Shown piece by piece: positions 8,285-16,625 of a stretch of 64,000 bases of DNA. Origin of the DNA: Saccharomyces mikatae IFO 1815 (taxonomy: Eukaryota; Ascomycota; Saccharomycetes; Saccharomycetales; Saccharomycetaceae); NCBI RefSeq assembly GCF_947241705.1, contig NC_079265.1, positions 620,001 to 684,000 on the forward strand, in the 5' to 3' direction. Both the position numbers and the translations under genes were made by a program. Each line of letters starts with the position of its first letter. Position 1 is the first letter of the stretch. The notes beneath the pieces are model-generated. The model was given only the letters and a program-made list of their open reading frames with translations, made no database searches and was not told where the DNA came from.

Positions 8285-10348
8285 ATGGAATACATCAAGA
8301 TTGCTAAAGTATCAAACGTAGTGCTACATAGAAGAGGCACGGCTACGCAAGGAACTTTGCATCTGACTACGCACCATTTGATCTTTGAATCAGCGCAATT
8401 GTCGACGGAATTTTGGTTCCCGTATCCTTTGATCTATGGAGTGCATAAAAACCCGGGCAGCACGTTGCTTTCTAAGTTGACGTCCACTAATCAGATTCAG
8501 CTGGAAGGCACAGATTCACAGAACTATAAGCTCTACCAGGGCAAGGACCTATGGTCGTTTGTGAATATAAAGATCATCGGGAAAGATTATGCGGTGTTCT
8601 CGTTGGATTTCGGCAGCGAGTTGAACCTGCAAGCGAGAAAAGTGTATGAATCCATCTTGAATTTGACTGTCGTCAACAATATTACACAGCTGTATGCATT
8701 TATTTACATGTCCAACAATCTGGAAAGGAAATTGCCTTCGCCTGATAGTTGGAAAATATATGATCCAATTAACGAGTTTCGAAGGCAAGGCATCGATGGT
8801 AAAGATGAATTTTGCCCCTGGAGGTTATCCACGATAAACGAGCATTACGAATTTTGTCCAACGTACCCTTCCAAACTCTTTGTGCCAAGGTCCACGTCTG
8901 ATGTATTGTTAAAGCATGCTTCGAAGTTTAGATCGCAAAAAAGAATCCCTGTTTTAACTTATCATCACAAGGCCACAGATTGTAATATTCTTAGATCATC
9001 TCAACCATTACCAGGACTAATCAACCAGAGGTCCATTCAAGATGAAAAACTGGTGTGGGAAAGCTTTAGCTCATTCTGTGATAAAGATACCAAAAGAACC
9101 AAACACATAATAGTCGATGCCAGACCCAGGACAAATGCGCTGGCACAAATGGCCTTGGGTGGAGGGACTGAGAATATGGACAACTACAATTTCTTTTTAG
9201 CGAATAGTAATCTAGGCGTTGATAAAAATACAAAACTGCCCACAGTTACACGGTTATTTCTTGGTATAGATAACATTCATATTGTTTCCAATACAGCTGC
9301 ATACATGACAGAAGTTATATGTCAAGCTGGCGATTTGAACTTACCATTGGAGCAGAATTTAATCAAGTCTCAGAAATTTTCCAATTGGTTAAAATTGAAC
9401 ACTCTTATTTTGAAATCTGTGGACATGCTTCTGAAGTCTATAATTTTCAACCATTCTAACGTGCTGGTTCATTGTTCTGACGGTTGGGATAGAACTAGTC
9501 AAATTGTTTCGTTATTAGAAATTTGTTTGGATCCCTTTTATAGGACTTTTGAAGGGTTTATGATTCTCGTGGAAAAAGATTGGTGTTCCTTTGGCCACAG
9601 ATTTTTGGAAAGAAGTGGTCACTTGAGCTCTGATGTTAGATTCCATGATAATACAATGCATTCTCTTTTCAACGATATTGATACCAATGGCGATGGCCTT
9701 GATATAGATGCTAATACTCAAGATGATTATGATGAGGATGACGACAGAGATGAAGATGACACTAATTTAATCAACTTGAGTAAGATTTCGAAAAAATTCA
9801 ACGAGAACTTCAAACTGAACAAGAAAAGCCTGAAGTTTGTTTCCCCAGTTTTCCAGCAATTTCTAGATTGCGTATACCAATTATTGATGCAGAATCCTGA
9901 CTTATTTGAATTTAATGAAAGGTTCTTAAGAAGGCTGGTTTATCATTTGTATTCATGCCAATATGGTACATTTCTTTCCAACAACGAAAAAGAAAAATTC
10001 AAACATAATTTGCCTGGCAAGACTAAAAGCGTTTGGAACTACTTTAGGTCGAGAAGAAAACAATTCATAAATCCGAATTTCATGCAAAGGGAAGAAAGTG
10101 GTCCCGAAAGTGGTCACGAAGCTGAAGAAGAAGAAAAAGTGGAGTGGATTTCACCGGACCTAAAGAAAGTCCAATGGTGGTGGCAATTATATGGGAGAAA
10201 GGATTCTGAAATGAATGATGAATTACGTCACAAGCACGAGCCAGCAGTCCTACCAGGTGACAACAAAGACAAAGAGCATGATAAATCCGATGGTGGTAAG
10301 GGTTTAAACTTGTCAATTTTTGGGTTTGATATGTTTAATAGAAAGTGA
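8285..10348 (+). CDS. YMR1: YMR1, myotubularin-type PI(3)P phosphatase
   Basis: The 687-residue product removes the 3-phosphate from phosphatidylinositol 3-phosphate on endosomal and vacuolar membranes, counteracting Vps34. An N-terminal PH-GRAM-like region comes first, then the myotubularin phosphatase domain with the CX5R loop HCSDGWDRT, whose catalytic Cys is residue 397. A strongly acidic Asp-rich insert lies near residues 470-500. The frame is open upstream from 8198 without an earlier ATG, so the ATG at 8285 is chosen; its product begins MEYIKIAKV. All catalytic residues are present. The start, length and loop position agree with my memory of S. cerevisiae Ymr1. Confidence 0.98.
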   Translation: MEYIKIAKVSNVVLHRRGTATQGTLHLTTHHLIFESAQLSTEFWFPYPLIYGVHKNPGSTLLSKLTSTNQIQLEGTDSQNYKLYQGKDLWSFVNIKIIGKDYAVFSLDFGSELNLQARKVYESILNLTVVNNITQLYAFIYMSNNLERKLPSPDSWKIYDPINEFRRQGIDGKDEFCPWRLSTINEHYEFCPTYPSKLFVPRSTSDVLLKHASKFRSQKRIPVLTYHHKATDCNILRSSQPLPGLINQRSIQDEKLVWESFSSFCDKDTKRTKHIIVDARPRTNALAQMALGGGTENMDNYNFFLANSNLGVDKNTKLPTVTRLFLGIDNIHIVSNTAAYMTEVICQAGDLNLPLEQNLIKSQKFSNWLKLNTLILKSVDMLLKSIIFNHSNVLVHCSDGWDRTSQIVSLLEICLDPFYRTFEGFMILVEKDWCSFGHRFLERSGHLSSDVRFHDNTMHSLFNDIDTNGDGLDIDANTQDDYDEDDDRDEDDTNLINLSKISKKFNENFKLNKKSLKFVSPVFQQFLDCVYQLLMQNPDLFEFNERFLRRLVYHLYSCQYGTFLSNNEKEKFKHNLPGKTKSVWNYFRSRRKQFINPNFMQREESGPESGHEAEEEEKVEWISPDLKKVQWWWQLYGRKDSEMNDELRHKHEPAVLPGDNKDKEHDKSDGGKGLNLSIFGFDMFNRK

Positions 10349-10520
10349 TCCGATCAAGGCAGAGAAAAGAAACGGTGGATATAATCCTTTTGCATACGAT
10401 GATAGAGTATAGAAAAATTTAAGCCTTTTTCTGTTACTAGTATAAAATATAAATTAATTTTAATGAATATGGGTTTATATATATTACGAGTATAACGTGT
10501 AGTTAACTGGTGAAGAGGCT

Positions 10521-11372
10521 TCATAATTTTACCACACCAGATTTCCAACTGACACCACACCACTGAGATATTAACATAGCCAATCCTCTTACTGCTTCCA
10601 CAGTTTCCTTATCACAACCTATATTCAATGCCCCTTTCAAATGTCCACGCAATTGAGGGTTAACATCTTGAGGAACCAGGGATGCAATTATTACTAAACT
10701 TGTCTCTTGCGCGGATAATATCTCATCAAAAGCGAATAAGGGACCATACACATGGACTAGTGTGTAATACCATAGATCTGGATATGAAGAGTTTAGATTA
10801 TTAACCACGCGAGTCGAAACTTTGTTGTATATTGAATTCCAATGCCGTAACCCATCCTGTATAGTGTGATCTCTTTCCTGAATTGTCTTATCATGTTTTC
10901 TTCTCATAGAAGACTCAGAAAGCGGAGAGCCATTTCCCATGGCAGCCTCCCATGGGTCTATTGGATCTAAATGTGGTAGTAAATTATCCGGTGTAGTTTC
11001 CTTTAGTACAGTAAGACCATTGATCGCTCTTGGAAGGCCGCCTAGGGGCCCTGTTTTAAGAATGACCTCTCTAAATTTTGCTGTCAATTGCTTTTGAAAA
11101 AACGTAGGCTGTCGGTAATTTTCATTGATCAAGTTTCTCCTTGTTGGTAAATCTGAACGCAGTAAATCAATGGTTTGGGAAGCTAATGTGAATCTGTACA
11201 TGTGCGCATTATCATTACTAAGCAGCATGGCATAGTGGTATAATTTGGGTACTTCCTGTGGCTCATTACAAACACTAAACGTGGCAGCGGCAACAAGATA
11301 CCATATATTTTTCAGCTTAGGGTGGAACTGTGACAATTGTATCAGTCTTTGGGCGTTAAGTATCTGGTTCAT
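10521..11372 (-). CDS. PXP2: PXP2, peroxisomal carboxymuconolactone-decarboxylase-like protein
   Basis: 283 residues, the same length as the S. cerevisiae protein. The C-terminal half resembles the carboxymuconolactone decarboxylase/AhpD fold: an Ala/Leu-rich helical region with the segment LRGHLKGALNIGCDKETV is typical. The extreme C-terminus is VKL, a relaxed match to the type 1 peroxisome-targeting signal, where the consensus is SKL. Known work places S. cerevisiae Pxp2 in the peroxisomal matrix. The AhpD redox CxxC pair is not seen, so the reaction is unknown. The gene is divergent from NNF1 and convergent with YMR1 (172 bp apart). Confidence 0.92.
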   Translation of the reverse strand: MNQILNAQRLIQLSQFHPKLKNIWYLVAAATFSVCNEPQEVPKLYHYAMLLSNDNAHMYRFTLASQTIDLLRSDLPTRRNLINENYRQPTFFQKQLTAKFREVILKTGPLGGLPRAINGLTVLKETTPDNLLPHLDPIDPWEAAMGNGSPLSESSMRRKHDKTIQERDHTIQDGLRHWNSIYNKVSTRVVNNLNSSYPDLWYYTLVHVYGPLFAFDEILSAQETSLVIIASLVPQDVNPQLRGHLKGALNIGCDKETVEAVRGLAMLISQWCGVSWKSGVVKL

Positions 11373-11696
11373 TATTGAAAACTTGAAAATATATATACTT
11401 ATTTTTTATGAGTAATAAACGGGGGATGAGCAAGTGGAGCCAGTCTTGGCACTTATTATATGTATATATAGACCAATGTAAGATTACACGCATATATAAT
11501 TGTGCATCGTTGAGCAATTATTAGTCACACATTTTTTTTTAAGCTGTTCTGGATCTGCAGTTTTTTTGGCAAACACGAATTGAAAAAACAAAAAAAAAAG
11601 AAAGTGATGACATTGGAACAACAACAAAATCAACAAATAGACCGAACAAGTCAAGAAAGAAAGGGGAAAAAAGAAGAAGAGGAGGAAGGCTCAAGA
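11373..11696. promoter_or_regulatory. divergent PXP2/NNF1 promoter region
   Basis: 324 bp. A TATATATA element at 11462-11469 sits near the centre and could serve either direction. A poly-T run is at 11532-11540. The last 100 bp before NNF1 are extremely purine-rich (poly-A, then AAGAAG/GAGGAGG), as in many yeast 5' leaders. No specific activator site was recognised. Confidence 0.55.
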
Positions 11697-12302
11697 ATGG
11701 TGAACTCACATGGAATACGGTACATTCGACTGAAGCAGGTCTTCAATCGTGCTTTAGACCAATCGATCTCGAAATTACAGAGTTGGGACAAAGTAAGTTC
11801 ATGCTTCCCACAATACGTGAATAGCAAACAGGGCGCTATAAACGTAGCAAATTGCCAACGTCAATTGACGGAATTCTGGACTGAGCTATGCCAGCGAGAG
11901 TTCAAAGAGATCATGGAGGAACGAAATGTGGAAGAGAAACTAAATGAGTTAGATGAACTAATTCTGGAAGCCAAAGAGCGATACACGAATCGTGAGCAAG
12001 ATGAAACAAAAAAAGGACCTGCAATTGACGAACTCTCCAGCAAAGAGCTCGTAGAATGTCACATATATAGCCAGCGGGTTCATGCGATGCACGAGATAGA
12101 CGAGCGGCTGGCGAAGGTGAATGAGATGAACGATATGTTAGCACAGGAGTTGAAAGAGCTCGAGACGCAAGTGGAAGCAGAGAAAAAGGAAATAGACAAG
12201 ATGTGCGACGAGTATCTCGGTTCACACAAGGACCAACCAGTCAATGTGCTGCTGGTACAGAGCCTAAACGACATGGTATTGGAACTGAAAGAAAACTATT
12301 GA
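11697..12302 (+). CDS. NNF1: NNF1, kinetochore MIND/Mis12 complex subunit
   Basis: 201 residues, the S. cerevisiae length. Nnf1 pairs with Mtw1 in the MIND complex, which links the inner kinetochore (Mif2, COMA) to the Ndc80 complex. The sequence starts MVNSHGIRYIRLKQVFNRAL and is mostly alpha-helical. Long heptad-like stretches run from about residue 70 to the C-terminus (KLNELDELILEAKERY, then ERLAKVNEMNDMLAQELKEL), which is the coiled-coil shaft. The start at 11697 is chosen because the product then begins exactly as in S. cerevisiae. However, an in-frame ATG at 11607 with no stop between would add 30 low-complexity residues (see findings). Confidence 0.97.
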   Translation: MVNSHGIRYIRLKQVFNRALDQSISKLQSWDKVSSCFPQYVNSKQGAINVANCQRQLTEFWTELCQREFKEIMEERNVEEKLNELDELILEAKERYTNREQDETKKGPAIDELSSKELVECHIYSQRVHAMHEIDERLAKVNEMNDMLAQELKELETQVEAEKKEIDKMCDEYLGSHKDQPVNVLLVQSLNDMVLELKENY

Positions 12303-12467
12303 TTAGTTGTATAGATTAGTAATAGGTATAGGAGAAAGCTGTATTATGTATTCATTAGGCGAGGCGAAAAGCGAGTTGCTTTTCACATCAAAAGAAGAAA
12401 GTCCATCAATATCTTCAAAAGAAGAACGAAGACCCCCAATAAGAAGCAGAAGGCGCAAGCGGGAACA

Positions 12468-12846
12468 ATGGTGCTGTTGAGAAGAACGTATGTGTGCATG
12501 TTTGTGGTATGCTCGTTGGCATCCGCCTACCTTAGGCATCACTACGAACAAAATATTTCAAGCAATTACATCGACTAATGACAAAGTTGCACACTTTGTC
12601 GTATTCATGTGGGAGTCGTGGTTATTTGTAAAAATGTTTGCCGGGGACGCCGTCACTATCTGTAAGGTACAGGTCAACAAATACGTGTTAGGGATGGTGG
12701 TCTGTTCATTGGGCGCGAGTGTTATGAGCGAATTTGCCCAAAGTGTGATCTCGCAAGGACAAAGAGTGTTTGACATGAAAGACATTGTTTGTAACTTCTG
12801 GGGCAGTATACTTGGTGTTGGTATTGCCTTTTACCAGGACCAATAA
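12468..12846 (+). CDS. YJR112W-A: VanZ-like small membrane protein read through a +1 frameshift (YJR112W-A)
   Basis: Two overlapping frames make one gene. Frame A starts at ATG 12468 and encodes a short basic N-terminus followed by a hydrophobic helix (MVLLRRTYVCMFVVCSL...), then closes at the TAA at 12576-12578. Frame B, +1 relative to A, is open to the TAA at 12844-12846 and encodes DKVAHFVVFMWESW plus two more hydrophobic helices, resembling the VanZ family. Frame A holds the heptamer CTT-AGG-C at 12531-12537, in register. Slippage there gives 22 + 103 = 125 residues. Alternatively, initiation at ATG 12490 in frame B would give 118 residues with a less hydrophobic start. I could not find an intron with acceptable sites and phase. 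The biochemical function is unknown. The gene is convergent with RSM7 (58 bp). Confidence 0.75.
12531..12537 (+). promoter_or_regulatory. programmed +1 frameshift heptamer CTT AGG C
   Basis: The heptamer is in the zero frame of the ATG at 12468. CUU-AGG-C is the known yeast +1 shift site, used by ABP140 and Ty1: the Leu tRNA on CUU slips to UUA while the slow AGG codon waits. After the slip the next codon is GGC at 12535. Position, frame and downstream open frame all fit, but function is inferred. Confidence 0.75.
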
Positions 12847-12875
12847 AAAAGACAATACAGTGCTATATACGTGTG

Positions 12876-12883
12876 TATGTACA
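12876..12883 (-). promoter_or_regulatory. Puf3-type 3' UTR site of RSM7
   Basis: On the minus strand this reads TGTACATA, preceded by CC, so it has the C at -2 favoured by Puf3. It lies about 20 nt after the RSM7 stop. Puf3 binds mRNAs of nuclear genes for mitochondrial proteins, especially the mitoribosome. Confidence 0.65.
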
Positions 12884-12904
12884 GGCGTGGTTACGTAAAC
12901 TAGA

Positions 12905-13717
<813 letters not shown>

Positions 13718-14096
13718 CTACATATTACATACTGTATTTGAACAACCAGTAAGCGATTTCTCAAGCTATTATAGATTGGTGCCAAGACAGGCTACTCTTT
13801 GCCGTGCAAAAGTACTTTCTTTCTATTCTAGATTTTTTACCCTACTGAGATCACGTGCACAAACTGCATCGCTTTTCCACTTTTCCTTTCCATTTTTAAG
13901 GCTCTTCTTCGCCTTACCTATCTAGTTTATTCTCTTCCATTACAAAAAGGCTAGGAGATAATACTACGACGGAGAATGTTGCTCAGGTGCCTTCTCTTCT
14001 GAACCGCTGGCCGCGTGATTAATTAGAGTGACTAAAAGAGCGTGTTCTGTGTCCGAACGATACCACCGTAGATGAGTTCAGAGTTAAAGCAACTGA

Positions 14097-14768
14097 CCCC
14101 TAATATGCTTACATGAGCATTATCCCTTTGCTGCAACATACTAAACGCTTGCAACTGCCAGGGGTACAATCACCCTAACGTTTAAAGCTGAGAGGATGTT
14201 GAGCCCCTAGGTATTGTAAGCGCTGCCCCGCGCACAATACAGTTTCTACCCTACGCATGGACTCAGCCAGAAGCGGGTTGTCTTCTATCTACAGCACGAC
14301 CGCCTTGCACTTCCATTGTGCCCGTCCAGAACAGCGGCTGCAAACTAGGCTTGCCCTGAGTAGGTATTCTTCCCCCCTTCCCCTCTCCACTTTGGGATGA
14401 CCCCCGCACCACTGGCGACCTCACCCAAGCACCACGGGGTTATATTTTAAAAGCGAAAAACCTTAAAGTGTTCTCGAAGAAACCTTTCTTAAGATTATCC
14501 CGCAGCAAAGTTATCTTTCTGAAGTGTTTGTGCTTACTGCATTGTCAGATCAAATTTACGTAGCCGCCCTTTCCACCCTTGCCGAAACAGTAGCATACCA
14601 CCAGCGTAGTCGGACGTGCATACACGTACAGTATTGATTGATATACACACACACGCAAACACACACACACATATAGACATATATATAAGAGATCGTATTC
14701 TGTAAGAGGGGCCACTACCTGAGTTTAGAGTCCTTTAAAGACTTAAGGCTCTTTCCCCCTTCTCCCCT
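14097..14768. promoter_or_regulatory. cluster of eight STRE (CCCCT/AGGGG) motifs
   Basis: CCCCT or its complement occurs at 14097-14101, 14160-14164, 14204-14208, 14374-14378, 14380-14384, 14707-14711, 14756-14760 and 14764-14768. Msn2/Msn4 bind this core. The last two or three probably fall in the 5' leader. The density upstream of a single gene suggests strong general-stress induction of YJR115W. Confidence 0.6.
14643..14670. repeat. CA/TG microsatellite
   Basis: An imperfect (CA)n tract, interrupted once by GCAAA, sits between the distal promoter and the TATA box of YJR115W. It is the kind of simple repeat whose length varies between strains. Confidence 0.7.
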
Positions 14769-14802
14769 CTCGTTGGCAATCTCTCACCCACTACCCTGCA
14801 GC

Positions 14803-15096
14803 ATGTCTCCGTACATGACTATTCCACAACAGTACTTATACATAAGCAAGATACGTTCCAAGTTGTCTCAGTGTGCTCTTGCTCGACACCACCACAGAGA
14901 ACTTGATCTACGGAAAATGGTCGGCCACGCCAACCTGCTGGACAAGATCCTAGACGAAATGGACGAGATTGAAAGTGAGCTAGTACTCTATGAAGGTGCC
15001 GGTAGTCGCTCTACTACCGAAGTCCATCCCGCCTCTTCAGCGTCCAAAGACGCTTCTTCTCTCACCAACAATATCCAGCCCATTAGCATTATGTGA
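14803..15096 (+). CDS. YJR115W: YJR115W/ECM13-family small protein
   Basis: 97 residues from the ATG at 14803. The segment DLRKMVGHANLLDKILDEMD near residues 46-65 is the conserved block of the Ecm13/YJR115W family (a whole-genome-duplication pair in S. cerevisiae). The N-terminus MSPYMTIPQQYLYI and the Ser-rich tail ending PISIM are otherwise featureless, with no membrane segment or signal. The frame is open upstream to 14686 but has no earlier ATG. I remember the S. cerevisiae product as longer (169 residues), so either the annotation or the C-terminus differs. The molecular function is unknown. The STRE-rich promoter points to a stress-response role. Confidence 0.8.
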   Translation: MSPYMTIPQQYLYISKIRSKLSQCALARHHHRELDLRKMVGHANLLDKILDEMDEIESELVLYEGAGSRSTTEVHPASSASKDASSLTNNIQPISIM

Positions 15097-15495
15097 CTGC
15101 CATGCATTCTTTTTTTCTCTCTTCGGTCATACTTTCTATTTTTTTTCATCTTTACGACGCGCATCTGCTCGTCACCGCATACGAATGTTGAATCACGCCA
15201 GAATCACCAAAAAAGCTCGTTCAGTTTCCAGGTCAATAAGCCAGAAACAATAGACTTTTTATCGCGTATTATTTTCATTATTTTCATACGTGGGCATATA
15301 CATGCACACATATGTCCATAAACACACACATATATATATGTATATATATAAACGTGTTTCCTCTCAGCGTGTGTTTTTGTTCATGACAAAAACATACCGG
15401 ATAACTTAACTTTGACAATTTCTCAACGCAACATAATAGTCTAAAATATAGTTAACTAAAAAAACAATATCTTCTAAGCTATCGCTCTTGCCGCA
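15097..15495. promoter_or_regulatory. YJR115W 3' flank and YJR116W promoter
   Basis: 399 bp. Pyrimidine-rich 3' flank, then a CA/TA simple-sequence stretch with alternating TATATATATG / TATATATATAAA at 15331-15352, a probable TATA region about 150 bp upstream of the YJR116W ATG. The plus-strand ORF in another frame (14990-15253) shows no family resemblance. Confidence 0.5.
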
Positions 15496-16335
15496 ATGAA
15501 TGCCAACTCTACCGCGACAGCAATCGGCCTCACTAGTCCCTTCCAGAAGCTGTCCTTCTTCCCTCAATCGTCTAACTTGATACTCGTCCATTTACATGAG
15601 ATCATCTTCAGCTTCATCTTCTACCAGCTCGCCTTCTCCATCCTCGCACCGTTCTTGAATAAGGTGATCTTTCGCAAGCATTACACCACGATTCGTGATC
15701 CGCTGCTGAAGATCGATTTCGATGTCCACACCGTCTCGATGATCCAGGCTATCGTTTCAAACACCACTTTATTGCCCACGCTCACTACGCCAATGCACTA
15801 CAATGTCGTCACTTACACAGATTCATATAGTTCAATGGTATCTTCGCTCAGCGCAGGCTATTTCATATGGGACTTGACCATGTGTGTGCGTTACTTCAAG
15901 CTCTACGGTCTCCAATTCACTGGCCATGCCATCGGCTCTGTATACGTGATGCTGTTGTCCTTAAGGCCGTTCTGCCAGCCCTGGATAGGCAGATTTCTTA
16001 TCTATGAGGCCTCCACCCCCTTTGTCAACATCAATTGGTTCATCATGCAATGCAACGCTAAGAGCAAGAACTCCATCCCTCTGTGGTTTAATGTTGTCAA
16101 TGGGCTCTTGCTCATGACCGTGTTTTTTCTCGTCAGGATATGCTGGGGCTCCATTGCATCCGCTCTCTTGTTCAAGCAAATGTGGAATGTCAGAGATGAG
16201 TTGCCCAAGGTGGCTGGTTTCACAATGATGTCATTGAACATTTTCATGAACTTCTTGAACGTCCTTTGGTTCAAGAAGATGATTAAAATCGCCAAGAAAC
16301 TCGCAAAACCAGCCCCAACATCAAAACTTGATTAA
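15496..16335 (+). CDS. YJR116W: YJR116W (TDE1), TLC-domain membrane protein
   Basis: 279 residues, the same length as in S. cerevisiae. Six or so hydrophobic segments span most of the protein. The block with SAGYFIWDL and, later, LIYEASTPFVNINWF is diagnostic of the TLC (TRAM-LAG1-CLN8) domain found in ceramide synthases and related ER proteins. The His pair of true ceramide synthases (Lag1 motif) is not seen, so a synthase role is not supported. The S. cerevisiae paralogue is YPR114W. The C-terminus is Lys-rich (KKMIKIAKKLAKPAP), cytosolic by the positive-inside rule. An ER membrane location is likely; the substrate or lipid is unknown. Confidence 0.92.
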   Translation: MNANSTATAIGLTSPFQKLSFFPQSSNLILVHLHEIIFSFIFYQLAFSILAPFLNKVIFRKHYTTIRDPLLKIDFDVHTVSMIQAIVSNTTLLPTLTTPMHYNVVTYTDSYSSMVSSLSAGYFIWDLTMCVRYFKLYGLQFTGHAIGSVYVMLLSLRPFCQPWIGRFLIYEASTPFVNINWFIMQCNAKSKNSIPLWFNVVNGLLLMTVFFLVRICWGSIASALLFKQMWNVRDELPKVAGFTMMSLNIFMNFLNVLWFKKMIKIAKKLAKPAPTSKLD

Positions 16336-16625
16336 CCAAGCTTCATCTCATTTTCAACAACCAAATACCTCACATATATATGTATATCACTTTGTATATT
16401 CCTATTCACACAAAAAAGCAAATTAAACTCTTCGCTTTACTTGCTACGTCATCTAACCAAAACTCTATTTATTCTGCCTCCGGTTGCGCCTTCGTCTTCA
16501 AAAAAAGTGAACGGGAAAGTAAAAGGGAAAAAAAAATGAAGAAGTTAGCTCGCTATAAACAGAGTTATGTGAAGAGGAAAAGAGAAGAGACTGGAGAAAA
16601 ATAGAAAAACCGCAGACCTTCACTC

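Noticed and set aside
11911-12225. Minus-strand ORF of 104 codons inside NNF1
   Set aside because: Antisense shadow of a conserved helical gene; no domain and no promoter evidence.
12487-12587. Intron between the two frames of the VanZ-like gene
   Set aside because: A GTATGT at 12488 could be a donor, but there is no TACTAAC branch site, and none of the AG acceptors I tried (12535, 12562, 12586) restores the frame.
13900-14600. Possible tRNA in the relatively GC-rich RSM7-YJR115W intergene
   Set aside because: I found no A-box/B-box pair (no GGTTCGANNCC) and no cloverleaf; the GC-rich patches are explained by promoter motifs.
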